A stretch of 64,000 nt of DNA from the NCBI RefSeq assembly GCF_007197555.1, contig NZ_CP041614.1:248001-312000 (forward strand), read 5' to 3'. The stretch is from Shewanella psychropiezotolerans (GTDB lineage Bacteria; Pseudomonadota; Gammaproteobacteria; Enterobacterales; Shewanellaceae). This document shows, piece by piece, positions 9,202-18,504 of this stretch (positions are counted from its first letter, which is position 1; every line of letters starts with the position of its first letter). Both the position numbers and the translations under genes were made by a program. The notes under the pieces are model-generated. The model had not been told where the DNA came from, ran no database searches, and was given only the letters and a program-made list of their open reading frames with translations.

Positions 9202-10104
9202 ATGTCAAACCGTTCACCTCTCATTCGTATCGAGGGAGTATTGGCGTATATTCACGATAATTTGCATAAGAGCCTGTCGTTAGAGGAGCTAGCCGAGCAG
9301 AGTTGCTGGTCCAGATGGCAGCTGCAGAGGGTTTTTCAGGGGCAAACTGGTTTGAGTGTTGCTCAATATGTCAGAGAATTGAAGCTGAGCCTGGCGGCTG
9401 AGCGCATGCTCACCGGCGGCGAGCGTATGCTAGATATCGCCTACGAGTTGGGATTTAACTCTGAGGTGAGTTTTAGTCGTGCTTTTAAACAGTTTTTCGG
9501 TGCTAGCCCGCGGGAATATAAGCTCAGAGGTTTGAGAGTGGGCTTGAGAAACCCACTGACCAAGCTAACAGATTTGGCCTCAGGCAGTGTGGTAGACAGC
9601 GCTTTTCTGCAGACCCGTATCGAATACAGACCCGCATTCAGCATCCTTGGAGTATCTTCGCCCATCAAGGGGGTGCTCTCAGATTCTCCTGATTTCTCTA
9701 CTATAGTCCCGGAAACTTGGTGTAAGTTACATAGTGCTCTGGATGCAGGCTCTATTCCTGCCAGCGGGCTAATAGGTGTCGTCGATACCCGTATGATTGG
9801 CGAACCGCTTATCAGCTATTGGGCTGGAGTTGAAAGTCAGGCTATCAAACTTGGTGGTCAAAAAAATCACCAGACATTGGGTTTGTTAGAGATACCAGCC
9901 CAAGAGTATGCGGTTGTCTCCTATATCGGTGCCATCAGTGGTTTTTCTCATGTGGTTGAGTGGTTGATCTGTACCTGGTTACCCGAGTCCGGATACTCGG
10001 GAGTCGAAGGCTTCGAGCTCGAGACCTATGGTGCCATAGAAGATCGTGGTAATGAGGCCTGTACCGAGATGGAATACTGGCTGCCTGTAGATAAGAAAGC
10101 TTAA
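9202..10104 (+). CDS. AraC-family regulator with GyrI-like effector domain
   Basis: A 300-residue transcription factor. The two helix-turn-helix motifs are at the N-terminus (LSLEELAEQSCWSRWQLQRV and LDIAYELGFNSEVSFSRAFK). The C-terminal half (residues about 135-298) resembles the GyrI/Rob-type effector-binding fold, ending TEMEYWLPV. This Rob-like order, DNA-binding part first, suggests response to a small hydrophobic ligand. It has a strong GGGGAGG ribosome site. It precedes the siderophore operon by 266 bases on the same strand. Regulation of that operon is possible, but the Fur box is the stronger signal. Confidence 0.88.
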   Translation: MSNRSPLIRIEGVLAYIHDNLHKSLSLEELAEQSCWSRWQLQRVFQGQTGLSVAQYVRELKLSLAAERMLTGGERMLDIAYELGFNSEVSFSRAFKQFFGASPREYKLRGLRVGLRNPLTKLTDLASGSVVDSAFLQTRIEYRPAFSILGVSSPIKGVLSDSPDFSTIVPETWCKLHSALDAGSIPASGLIGVVDTRMIGEPLISYWAGVESQAIKLGGQKNHQTLGLLEIPAQEYAVVSYIGAISGFSHVVEWLICTWLPESGYSGVEGFELETYGAIEDRGNEACTEMEYWLPVDKKA

Positions 10105-10370
10105 GCCTGCTTTGCCTGAACAGTAAAACTTTAATACTGTGTAACTAAAGTTTAGCTGGCTCGACTGCTTCTCCCTGTCCCTATAGATATTGTGATTTTC
10201 CTCTCGAAATGACCAACAAGTTTAATATTTACATTCCCATGCACCAAATTGTTAATTTTATCTCCGTTAAAGACTATATCATTCATTTCTGATAATCATT
10301 CTCATTTATATTCTCATAAGCAACTTGGTGTGCTGTTGAGAAAGCTAACCTGAATTTAGTAGAGGGCTCC
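10105..10370. other. Intergenic region with the siderophore operon promoter
   Basis: About 265 bases between the AraC-type regulator and the TonB receptor. It holds the Fur-box-like site at 10291-10309 and an AGAGGG ribosome site just before the receptor start. No clear terminator follows the regulator gene. Confidence 0.55.
10291..10309. promoter_or_regulatory. Fur box upstream of the siderophore receptor
   Basis: GATAATCATTCTCATTTAT matches the 19-bp Fur consensus (GATAATGATAATCATTATC) at 13 positions, about 60 bases before the receptor start. It predicts iron-repressed expression of the receptor and the genes behind it. Confidence 0.75.
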
Positions 10371-12539
10371 ATGGTCTCAAGTAAGCGTAATCTGGTATTT
10401 CATCGCACCGTTCTGGCCACAGCAATTATGGCTTCACTGTCATTCACGCAGTTCGTCAACGCGGAGGAGTCTGATGAATCTGTGGTTGAAACTCCTCAGA
10501 TGGAGACCATTACCGTACTCGGTCAAGCATATCGAAACACGGCGACTAAGACTTCGCTACGCCCGGAGGACACCCCCCAGGGGATCACAGTTATCGACAG
10601 TGAGCTGTTGAAAGAGCGCGGTGTTAAGTCTTTAAATCAGGCCCTAAGATATGTTCCTGGCGTGACTACCGAGCAAAAAGGTGGCGCGGTGACCATGTAT
10701 GACACCTTTAATATTCGTGGTTTCGATGTTAACCAGAGCTACTATGACGGCCTGGTGCTGCAGTCGCTGACGGGCTGGAACCTGCAACCTCAGATCGATC
10801 CTATTGCTATCGAGCAGGTGGAGGTATTTAAGGGGCCGACCTCTGTGCTGTATGGTTCTATGCCGCCGGGTGGCATGGTCAACATGATAGCTAAGACGCC
10901 ACAAACTATGCCTAGCACAGAGATCACGGCAGCCACAGGTTCAGATAATTTGATGGAAGCTTCGATCGATACCACGGGCCAGATTGGAGACAGTAACTTC
11001 TCATATCGCATCGTTGCGTTAGCGCGTAAGAAAGATGGCCAAGTGGATCATACCGAAGAGGAACGCTACGTTTTTGCGCCTTCTTTGGACTGGAATATCT
11101 CAGATAGCACCTATATTAACTTTAATCTCTATTATCAGAACGATCCAGCCATGGGAATGAACTCTTCATTACCATCTTCTGGGATGATCTATGATAATGC
11201 TGCGGGTAGTACCAGCCCGTCTACCTTCGCCGGTGATAAGAATTGGAGTACCTTCGAGCGTGAGTTCTGGATGGCAGGTTATAAGCTAAATCATGACTTC
11301 AACGATAATTGGTCTTTCCTACAGAGTTTCCGTTATCTGGATGCTCAGCTGTATCAGGAAAATACCTATCATGTGGCGGATAACTTCGACCCGGTCACGG
11401 GCAACTTAGACAGAAATATCTACAGTACCGATGAAGACTCTAGCGGTTATACGGTCGATAACCAGCTATCGGGCAACTTCTATACCGGTAATCTAGAACA
11501 CAATGTGTTGATCGGGGTCGATTACCAGAGGATGAGTGGAACGTCTGCATACTCTGAGTTTGGTACCACTAGCCAGTTTGGTGATTTCAATATCTTTAAT
11601 CCAAATAATGACATGATAGATCCGAGCAAACTGACCTCTACCTATGAAGCCAGAGACAATGTAAAACTTGAGCAGTTAGGCTTCTACTTTCAGGACCAGC
11701 TACGTATAGACAAGCTTATCCTGATCGCCGGTGGCCGTTTTGATGACTTTAGCGCTTCGAGTCAGTACACCGATAGTGATGCCAAGACTGAAGCCAATCA
11801 TAATCAGTTCTCTTACCGTGTCGGTGCCATGTATGAGTTCGATAATGGCGTCTCTCCCTTTATGAGCTACGCCACGAGTTTCGAGCCTGCGGCCGGCACT
11901 AAGTCCGATGGCAGCACTTATAAGCCTGAACTCGGTGAGCAGTTTGAAGCGGGGCTCAAGTATATCTCGCCGGCTCAGGATATGACGGCCAGCGTCTCCT
12001 ATTTCAACATAGTGAAGAGCGACGCCCTGATGGCTGATCCGAGCGATCCCTGGGGAAATAAACTCCAGGTCGGTGAGGTGCAATCCCAAGGACTTGAGCT
12101 CGAGGGGCAGTGGTACCTGACGGACAGTTTCGATATTTTAGCCAGCTACACCTATATAGATATGGAGATCACTAAAGACAGTGGTAACGATCTTCAAGGG
12201 AAGACGCCCATCTATGTACCCGAGCATACGGCGACATTATGGACTAATTATTACATAGATTCTGGCGTCCTCAGCGGCACGCGTATCGGTGGTGGTGTAC
12301 GTTATGTTGGTGAGATGCAGATGGATGCCAATAATACAGACAAGGTCTCTTCATACACCTTAGTTGATCTCTCCCTTGGCTATGACTTGAGTACATTGAG
12401 TAGCAACTTAGCCGGTGCCAGCATGACGCTTATCGCTAATAACCTATTCAATGAGGAGTATTATACCTGCTACGACTCGATGAACTGTTGGTATGGTGCA
12501 GAGCGTACCGTCGAGTTGAACGTTAAATATAACTTCTAA
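10371..12539 (+). CDS. TonB-dependent siderophore receptor
   Basis: A 722-residue outer-membrane receptor that takes up ferric siderophores using TonB energy. It has a signal peptide (cleavage near VNA-EES) and a TonB-box-like stretch ETITVLGQ. The plug domain follows (PQGITVIDSELLKERGVKSL, then FKGPTSVLYGSMPPGGMVN), then a 22-strand barrel ending in aromatic Phe (NVKYNF). The plug pattern is of the FhuA/FpvA siderophore-receptor group. It lies downstream of a Fur box and upstream of a FhuF-like reductase and FhuCDB-like transporter. The exact siderophore cannot be told; with no biosynthesis genes nearby, it may be a foreign one. Confidence 0.93.
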   Translation: MVSSKRNLVFHRTVLATAIMASLSFTQFVNAEESDESVVETPQMETITVLGQAYRNTATKTSLRPEDTPQGITVIDSELLKERGVKSLNQALRYVPGVTTEQKGGAVTMYDTFNIRGFDVNQSYYDGLVLQSLTGWNLQPQIDPIAIEQVEVFKGPTSVLYGSMPPGGMVNMIAKTPQTMPSTEITAATGSDNLMEASIDTTGQIGDSNFSYRIVALARKKDGQVDHTEEERYVFAPSLDWNISDSTYINFNLYYQNDPAMGMNSSLPSSGMIYDNAAGSTSPSTFAGDKNWSTFEREFWMAGYKLNHDFNDNWSFLQSFRYLDAQLYQENTYHVADNFDPVTGNLDRNIYSTDEDSSGYTVDNQLSGNFYTGNLEHNVLIGVDYQRMSGTSAYSEFGTTSQFGDFNIFNPNNDMIDPSKLTSTYEARDNVKLEQLGFYFQDQLRIDKLILIAGGRFDDFSASSQYTDSDAKTEANHNQFSYRVGAMYEFDNGVSPFMSYATSFEPAAGTKSDGSTYKPELGEQFEAGLKYISPAQDMTASVSYFNIVKSDALMADPSDPWGNKLQVGEVQSQGLELEGQWYLTDSFDILASYTYIDMEITKDSGNDLQGKTPIYVPEHTATLWTNYYIDSGVLSGTRIGGGVRYVGEMQMDANNTDKVSSYTLVDLSLGYDLSTLSSNLAGASMTLIANNLFNEEYYTCYDSMNCWYGAERTVELNVKYNF

Positions 12540-12597
12540 CCTGCTATCTAGGTTGGCGGAGAAAGGGAGCTCCGTCAGCCCTATTTTGGAGAAAAAT

Positions 12598-13314
12598 GTG
12601 AGCCAAGCGGATTTTGAACTGCTCTTTGAGCAATGTAAGCGAGTGACGCCTTATCTGAAGGGGGAGCTTGGTCGTTCGTTCAAGGGGATGATTTCCCAGC
12701 ATGGCTCAAACCTGCCGCAGATTAAATCTCTCTATCGTGAGTTACAAATCAGTACTCCCGAGGCCGAAAAGGTATATTGGCTGACACGCAGCTGGGATCT
12801 GTTGACCTGGCAGCCTCTCTATCTGGCATTTGTCGCCATCTATAATATGAAGTCGCTGCCAAACCTGGGTAATATGGCCCAGTATCATAGAGGCGATCTC
12901 ATCGCCGGATTCAGGTTCGATAACACTGAGTGTATTCAAGGTGATTATGAGGGGCTGATAAGCCGAGCGGGTCAACAATTGTCGCAGATGTTTGAGCACT
13001 ACAGAAGCGAACTCGATTTATGGATACGTTGTCGTCCAGGGTTTGTGCAGCATCTGCTAGCCGACGCCTTGCTGGCTAAGCTAATCCAAGTACAGCAGCG
13101 ACATAGGGAGATGACCGATGGCTTTATCTTGCACCACGCAAAACTTTGGTTAGCGGCATTTAATATCTCAGACAAGCATTTGGCATCTCTGTATCTGTCT
13201 AAATTAGATAATAAGCTCAGATTAAGCCGCACCAGCTGTTGCTCCGTATATAAGACTAAATCGGGTGTCCTGTGTGACAATTGCCCGCGTTTAAGAAGAA
13301 ACAAAGATGTATGA
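12598..13314 (+). CDS. fhuF: FhuF-like siderophore-iron reductase
   Basis: A cytoplasmic or membrane-associated [2Fe-2S] protein that reduces ferric siderophores so that iron is released. The C-terminal cluster motif is intact: SCCSVYKTKSGVLCDNC gives the CC-x10-C-x2-C pattern of FhuF. I prefer the GTG at 12598 (MSQADFELLF, 238 residues) because TTGGAG lies six bases upstream; a TTG at 12553 would add 15 residues. Its end overlaps the start of the next gene by eight bases, so it is translated in the same operon as the ABC transporter. Confidence 0.85.
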   Translation: MSQADFELLFEQCKRVTPYLKGELGRSFKGMISQHGSNLPQIKSLYRELQISTPEAEKVYWLTRSWDLLTWQPLYLAFVAIYNMKSLPNLGNMAQYHRGDLIAGFRFDNTECIQGDYEGLISRAGQQLSQMFEHYRSELDLWIRCRPGFVQHLLADALLAKLIQVQQRHREMTDGFILHHAKLWLAAFNISDKHLASLYLSKLDNKLRLSRTSCCSVYKTKSGVLCDNCPRLRRNKDV

Positions 13315-14074
13315 ATTAACCGATGTCAAAGTGATACGTGGTGAACGTACCATTTTGGATATAGATGCCCTACAGATAGATCCCCATGCCCTCACTGTGG
13401 TGCTGGGCCACAATGGTTCCGGCAAGTCGACCTTGGTCAACCTGCTCGCTAATCAGTTTCCCCCAGAAGAAGGCGAGGTAACATTAGCGGGTAAGCCACT
13501 CATCAGTTATAGCCCCAAGCGGTTAGCACAAATCGTGGCTTACTTGCCACAAAAATTGCCTGAAGTGGCAGGGCTGAATGTGGCAGAATTAGTACGCTTG
13601 GGGCGCTTCCCTTGGCGCGGTGCTTTAGGACGCTGGCGTAAAGAGGATGATGAGATCATCGCTCAGGCCATGGCGGAAACCGGAGTCGAGGCGTTTAAAG
13701 ATACCTTAGCCGATCAACTTTCCGGTGGTGAGCGTCAACGAACTTGGGTCGCCATGTTGCTGGCACAACAGGCTGATTTGTTGATACTGGATGAGCCAAC
13801 TTCGGCCCTAGACATTCATCACCAATATCAATTGATGGAGCTATTGAGTGAGTTAAACAAGAATACAGGCAAGGGCGTGATCGTCATCCTGCACGATCTC
13901 AACCTAGCTTTGCGCTTCGCGACTCAGATAGTGGCGCTTAAAGCGGGCAAGATAGCCTTTAAAGGGGAGGTGGATGTTTTGCTCGATGAGCAGCTGCTAT
14001 CAGCTCTCTACTCGACCCCCGTCAGGCTTATCGATCATCCGGAGCTAAATCATAAGGTCGCGGTCGTATGCTAG
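13307..14074 (+). CDS. fhuC: Siderophore ABC transporter ATPase (FhuC/FecE type)
   Basis: The 255-residue ATP-binding subunit of an iron-siderophore importer. It has Walker A GHNGSGKST (residues about 35-43), the signature LSGGERQR, and Walker B LLILDEPTSALD followed by the H-loop VILHDLNLA. It overlaps both neighbours, which indicates tight coupling within the receptor-fhuF-ATPase-binding protein-permease operon. The gene order after the receptor matches E. coli fhuACDB, so hydroxamate siderophores are likely substrates, though this is only inferred. Confidence 0.92.
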   Translation: MYELTDVKVIRGERTILDIDALQIDPHALTVVLGHNGSGKSTLVNLLANQFPPEEGEVTLAGKPLISYSPKRLAQIVAYLPQKLPEVAGLNVAELVRLGRFPWRGALGRWRKEDDEIIAQAMAETGVEAFKDTLADQLSGGERQRTWVAMLLAQQADLLILDEPTSALDIHHQYQLMELLSELNKNTGKGVIVILHDLNLALRFATQIVALKAGKIAFKGEVDVLLDEQLLSALYSTPVRLIDHPELNHKVAVVC

Positions 14075-15066
14075 CGGCTCAGTTAAGCGCAATATTAGCC
14101 AGAACGATGTTGATTACAGCAATAATATTGGTGTCTTGGGGGAGTCAGGCAGAGATTCAAGTGCCTGTTCAGGTCCAGGATAGTCGAGGACTGCAGATGT
14201 TAGCTCAGGTGCCAAGTCGTGTCGCCGTATTGAATTGGGATGTGGCCGAGCAAGTGCTGGAGCTGGGTATCACTCCTATCGCCATGCCGGATATTGCCGG
14301 ATATCGTGAGTGGGTAATGGAACCGCAAGTCCCCGAATCCGTGCTGGATATCGGCACCCGAGTCGAGCCTAACTTTCAGCGTTTGGCTGCCTTGAAGCCC
14401 GATGTGATCATTATAGCATCGCCTCAGCTCGACCTCTTACCTAAGCTTGAGCTGATAGCGCCAGTGCTGTTTTTCCAAACCTACAGTGAACATCACGATA
14501 ATGCCAAGGCCGCCATCGACAATTTCAAACAGATCGCTAAGGCGCTAGGGCGAGAGGATATCGCTGCTCTGAGATTAGCGAAGATGTACGCCAATATAGA
14601 ACAGATGAAGGCCAGATTAGAGGCGGCATATCCAGACAGCTTACCTAAAGTGACCACTTTCCGTTTTGCCAGCATGACCTCCATCTACCAATATGGTGAT
14701 AACTCTACCTCGCAATATGCTCTCTCTTTACTGGGTATCGAGCCCGCGATTGCTCAGGGCCGAACTCAATGGGGCGCGAGACAGAAAAGATTGAAAGAGT
14801 TGCGTCATGTGGATGATGGTATCGCCTTATATTTTCGCCCCTTTGCTCAAGAGTCTCAGCTGGATGCTAGCGTGATGTGGCATGCAATGCCTTTCGTTCG
14901 GGCTAAGAGAATGAACTGTGTCGAGTCGGCCTGGAACTACGGCGGTGCCATCTCTATCGAATATATGGCTCAGGCGCTGACCAATAGCTTGCTTGAGATT
15001 GCGCCCGTTAAACCGGAATTGACCCGAGTCTCAATATCAAAACAACAGGGTGAGTTAAACCAGTAA
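14068..15066 (+). CDS. fhuD: Periplasmic siderophore-binding protein (FhuD type)
   Basis: A 332-residue substrate-binding protein of the cobalamin/Fe3+-siderophore class. An N-terminal export signal (MLITAIILVSWGSQA) is followed by the family segments VAVLNWDVAEQVLELGITPI and LAALKPDVIIIASPQ. The C-terminal lobe ends in a typical clamp region. It starts inside the end of the ATPase gene and ends with TAATG overlapping the permease start. It delivers ferric siderophore to the inner-membrane permease. Confidence 0.9.
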   Translation: MLAAQLSAILARTMLITAIILVSWGSQAEIQVPVQVQDSRGLQMLAQVPSRVAVLNWDVAEQVLELGITPIAMPDIAGYREWVMEPQVPESVLDIGTRVEPNFQRLAALKPDVIIIASPQLDLLPKLELIAPVLFFQTYSEHHDNAKAAIDNFKQIAKALGREDIAALRLAKMYANIEQMKARLEAAYPDSLPKVTTFRFASMTSIYQYGDNSTSQYALSLLGIEPAIAQGRTQWGARQKRLKELRHVDDGIALYFRPFAQESQLDASVMWHAMPFVRAKRMNCVESAWNYGGAISIEYMAQALTNSLLEIAPVKPELTRVSISKQQGELNQ

Positions 15067-17069
15067 TGCACAAATATCAATTTTTCCGCTATAGCACGAC
15101 TCTGTTATTTTTACTGCTCATGACTGCCATGTCCGCCCAGGTCGATACTCAAATATCACTATCTAGCCAATGGCATCTGCTGGTGGATTTTTCCCAGCGT
15201 CACCTATTGGCGAACAGCTTCGATGAGATCATGTTTGTCGAGTCTCAATTGCCCCGTATTGTGATGGCCATCATGGTGGGAGCTACTTTAGGCTTAGTGG
15301 GTAGTTTGATGCAGCAGTTAACCCAAAACCCCCTGGTTTCTCCACTTACCTTAGGTACCGCTTCGGGAGCCTGGCTAGCCTTAGTTGTACTCAATGTATG
15401 GTTTCCCGGCTTTGTCGGTGAATACGCTTCACTGGCTGCCATGATTGGCGCCATCTTGACCTTGGGTCTGGTGATCTTGATCACAGGTATTCGTAACATG
15501 TCAGGATTGCCTGTGGTACTTGCTGGCATGGCGGTAAATATCTTACTCGGGGCCATAGCGACGGCGATTATTTTGCTCAATGATCAATACGCAAAAAACT
15601 TGTTTATCTGGGGTGCCGGAGATCTGGCGCAAAATGGCTGGCTGCAAGTTCAGTGGCTAGCGCCAAAGCTCTCTGTTGCTGTGCTTATTTTTATCTTTGC
15701 ACCACGGATTTTATCATTACTGCGTATGGGGCAAATTGGCGCAGCAGCAAGAGGCCTTAATATTGTTCCTGCTTTTCTTGGGCTCTTTGCCTTGGGGTTG
15801 TGGCTGGTGGCTTCATCTATCACTGCCGTAGGGGTGATCAGTTTTATCGGCCTGCTTGCGCCAAATATCGCCAGGCAACTCGGGGCCAGAACTCCGAAAG
15901 ATGAATTATTTTTCAGCATGTTGCTCGGTGCTCTGGTGCTGGTGGCTACCGATGCCCTGGCCATGTTGCTGAGTACCTATACCTTCGATCTGGTGCCGTC
16001 GGGGACGGCCGCCGCTCTGATTGGTGCGCCGGCACTTATCTGGTTCACCCGGCGCAAGATGGGAGCGCAAGATCAACTGTCTCTTTCTTTACCTAAGAGT
16101 CGTTATCAGATGAGCCCCAAGGCCCTGCCCTTGATGGCATTATGCTTACTGGCTCTGGCTGTCATCTCGCTGTTTATCTCTAAGGCAACCGTGGAGCAGG
16201 AGATTGTCTGGCTGTTCTCTTTCCCTGATGCCTTCGGTTGGCAAATACGTTGGCCGAGATTGTTGACCTCGATAGCATCGGGTGCAGGCCTTGCGGTTGC
16301 GGGCGTCTTGCTACAGAGATTGATCTACAACCCGTTAGCGAGCCCGGACATATTGGGGATCTCGGCCGGGGCAACATTGGCCTTAGTGGGTGGGACTATC
16401 TTCCTGGGATTGAATATCTTCGACGGTACTCCGGCCATTGCGTTTATCGGAAGCATGTCTGTCTTGGGTCTGCTGCTGATTTTGGGGAAACGACATCAAT
16501 ACGCGCCCTCCATGCTGGTGTTAACTGGCATAGCTTTGACCGCGCTTATCGAGGCCATGGTGCAGTTCGCTCTTGCACGAGGCGATGAGACCTCTTATAC
16601 CATCTTAAGTTGGCTCGCTGGCTCAACTTATAGAGTCACCCCCGTATCGGCACTGGTGCTCACCGCTGCCGTGGCGCTATTAATTTGCTTTGCTTTGTTA
16701 ACGTCGCGCTGGTTGACGCTGATCTCGGCGGGGCGAGAGTTTGCCAAGGCCAGAGGCCTAAACGTACCTGGAGCCTTTATCTCGTTACTCTCTTGTGTGG
16801 CACTCCTGTGCGCCATAGTCACAGCTACCATGGGGCCGGTGGCTTTCGTCGGCCTGCTTGCACCTCACATGGCGGTGATTTTAGGCGCGAAGAAGGCTGA
16901 GTTACAGATCCCGACTGCTGCTTTGCTCGGTGCCAGCTTGATGGTGTTTTCAGACTGGTTAGGCCAAAATTTGGTATACCCATCCCAGATAGCGGCTGGC
17001 ACTTTAGTCGCGATCGTTGGCGGACTCTATTTTATTGCTTTGCTAATCCAAGGAAGAAGGGCGACTTAG
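15066..17069 (+). CDS. fhuB: Fused iron-siderophore permease (FhuB type)
   Basis: A 667-residue inner-membrane permease made of two FecCD-type halves (about residues 1-335 and 345-667), as in FhuB. Each half carries the conserved NPL(V/A)SP(L/D)(T/I)LG segment and a late GLLAPxxA coupling motif (VGVISFIGLLAPNIARQ and GPVAFVGLLAPHMAV). With both halves fused, no separate second permease gene is needed, and none is present. It is the last gene of the Fur-box operon. Confidence 0.93.
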   Translation: MHKYQFFRYSTTLLFLLLMTAMSAQVDTQISLSSQWHLLVDFSQRHLLANSFDEIMFVESQLPRIVMAIMVGATLGLVGSLMQQLTQNPLVSPLTLGTASGAWLALVVLNVWFPGFVGEYASLAAMIGAILTLGLVILITGIRNMSGLPVVLAGMAVNILLGAIATAIILLNDQYAKNLFIWGAGDLAQNGWLQVQWLAPKLSVAVLIFIFAPRILSLLRMGQIGAAARGLNIVPAFLGLFALGLWLVASSITAVGVISFIGLLAPNIARQLGARTPKDELFFSMLLGALVLVATDALAMLLSTYTFDLVPSGTAAALIGAPALIWFTRRKMGAQDQLSLSLPKSRYQMSPKALPLMALCLLALAVISLFISKATVEQEIVWLFSFPDAFGWQIRWPRLLTSIASGAGLAVAGVLLQRLIYNPLASPDILGISAGATLALVGGTIFLGLNIFDGTPAIAFIGSMSVLGLLLILGKRHQYAPSMLVLTGIALTALIEAMVQFALARGDETSYTILSWLAGSTYRVTPVSALVLTAAVALLICFALLTSRWLTLISAGREFAKARGLNVPGAFISLLSCVALLCAIVTATMGPVAFVGLLAPHMAVILGAKKAELQIPTAALLGASLMVFSDWLGQNLVYPSQIAAGTLVAIVGGLYFIALLIQGRRAT

Positions 17070-17077
17070 AAGGTGAT

Positions 17078-17109
17078 TAAAAACCTTCCTAGGTTCTAGA
17101 GCCTAGGAA
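17078..17109 (-). terminator. Intrinsic terminator for the rsmD-yhhL transcript
   Basis: Stem TTCCTAGG / CCTAGGAA with an eight-base loop. On the minus strand it is followed by GGTTTTTAA, giving a U-tract just after the yhhL stop. The plus strand lacks a T-tract, so it would end the siderophore operon less well. Confidence 0.7.
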
Positions 17110-17128
17110 CTTAGCCTACACTCTTAAT

Positions 17129-17422
17129 TTAACTGCTCTTCTCTATATTGTGTATCACCTTGCGTCGATAACTTAATAGGCTAAATATGCCGAAGGCGAA
17201 CACGTTTAGGTAATCACTTTTGTGCAGAGTAAGCCGAGATTTGAATCGAGTATGTAAGATGACGACTTGAAAGCTGTGCATAAAAAGGGTCACGGCAAAT
17301 AAGATATTCAGGATAACGGTGGTGTTACCTTCGAAGGGCTGAACTAGATTGTAGGTCATCATCAACCAGGCAAGCAGGGTGATAGCCTTACCCGTCATTA
17401 TAAAAACGTTATTAAACTTCAT
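17129..17422 (-). CDS. yhhL: DUF1145 family membrane protein (YhhL-like)
   Basis: A 97-residue protein with two or three hydrophobic helices (AITLLAWLMMTYNLV, ILNILFAVTLFMHSFQVVIL) and a basic C-terminal tail. It resembles the DUF1145/YhhL family. In E. coli yhhL is likewise next to rsmD and the ftsYEX cluster, so the neighbourhood supports the call. Function is unknown. Confidence 0.75.
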   Translation of the reverse strand: MKFNNVFIMTGKAITLLAWLMMTYNLVQPFEGNTTVILNILFAVTLFMHSFQVVILHTRFKSRLTLHKSDYLNVFAFGIFSLLSYRRKVIHNIEKSS

Positions 17423-17470
17423 TTTTTCTCTTAAAATGCTTTTTTAGTTTCAAATAGCGGCGCTAATCTG

Positions 17471-17526
17471 CGTAGCTCGTAGCTCGTAGCTCGTAGCTCG
17501 TAGCTCGTAGCTCGTAGCTCGTAGCT
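17471..17526. repeat. Heptamer tandem repeat, eight copies of CGTAGCT
   Basis: Eight perfect head-to-tail copies of the 7-bp unit fill 56 bases between the end of rsmD and the start of yhhL. The unit contains the palindromic core TAGCT/AGCTA. Copy number in such arrays usually varies between strains. Confidence 0.97.
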
Positions 17527-17534
17527 AAGAGCCT

Positions 17535-18128
17535 TTAAGGCTGATATTGATACAGACGGTAGATGACTTGACCCGCCTTCTTCTCTTTTAACTGCACCCA
17601 GTCAGACGGTACGCTTAGTTGGTCCAGCTCGCTTTCAGTCTCCACATAGATCTGAGCATTTTCTTTGAGCCAATTATGTTCAGCGATTAATTGAATACTT
17701 TTTTCAGCGAGATCTTTTCTAAATGGGGGGTCAATATAGACGATATCGAAGCCTTCCAAGGGCTCAACCGTTAATAACTTAAGGGTATCGCCTTTGATGA
17801 CATCGGCCATCGATGAGTCACACTTGAGGGTTTTTAGGTTCAGTTTGAGTTGCTCTGCCGCACTGGCTTGGAGCTCAAAAATCTTGGCATAGCTTGCGTA
17901 GCGGGAGAGAGACTCGAAACAGAGTGCGCCACTACCGCCGAAGCAATCCAATATTCGAGCGCCGCTGAGGTCACCAGCAAGCCAGTTGAACAGTGTCTCT
18001 CTGACTCTATCGGTTGTGGGCCTTAAGCCTTCGAGATCGTGAATAGGTAGACGTCTCGAGCGCCACTGGCCCGCGATGATTCTAACTTGGCCACTGGAAG
18101 GTCTATTTTTTGCCATCTCTTTACCCAT
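17535..18128 (-). CDS. rsmD: RsmD, 16S rRNA (guanine-966-N2)-methyltransferase
   Basis: A 197-residue SAM-dependent enzyme that methylates G966 of 16S rRNA. It has the N-terminal IIAGQWRSRRL and LRPTTDRVRETLFNWL segments, the SAM-binding RILDCFGGSGALCFESLSR, and the catalytic motif IVYIDPPF for N2 methylation of guanine. An ATG four codons later (18116, MAKNRPSSG) is an equally possible start; neither has a strong ribosome site. It is divergent from ftsY, as in many gammaproteobacteria, and probably co-transcribed with yhhL. Confidence 0.95.
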   Translation of the reverse strand: MGKEMAKNRPSSGQVRIIAGQWRSRRLPIHDLEGLRPTTDRVRETLFNWLAGDLSGARILDCFGGSGALCFESLSRYASYAKIFELQASAAEQLKLNLKTLKCDSSMADVIKGDTLKLLTVEPLEGFDIVYIDPPFRKDLAEKSIQLIAEHNWLKENAQIYVETESELDQLSVPSDWVQLKEKKAGQVIYRLYQYQP

Positions 18129-18504
18129 CTGTTTAGCTGATTTTTGGTCTTAAGGGAGAAAGTGATAGACTATTTCGCCCAATGAAAGTCGATTATTTTA
18201 CCCCAAAGCTAGTGGAAATGGTGAAAACCTGAGGTTATTGCTGGAAAAGGCTTGTTTCTCTGCATATTTACCCCTTTCTTGTGGTTATAATGTGGCCCAA
18301 AATTAGTTTACTTGTATTGCATCGCAAAAATAATTGTTTGAATGATTATTTACTGGCGAGCAATGGATAAGTAGCAGATAACATCAGATAAAAGTAGATA
18401 AACAAATACATGATTGGATGGTTTCATTGAGCTTTTATAGCAACAGAATCAGTAGTTCATCCAGTTTAAAAGTTAAGTCCGTTAGTTGAGCATTGGTATT
18501 ACAC
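18129..18504. other. Divergent promoter region between rsmD and ftsY
   Basis: About 375 AT-rich bases that must hold the promoters of rsmD-yhhL and of ftsY-ftsE-ftsX. I see no gene or structured RNA here that I can support. Confidence 0.45.
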
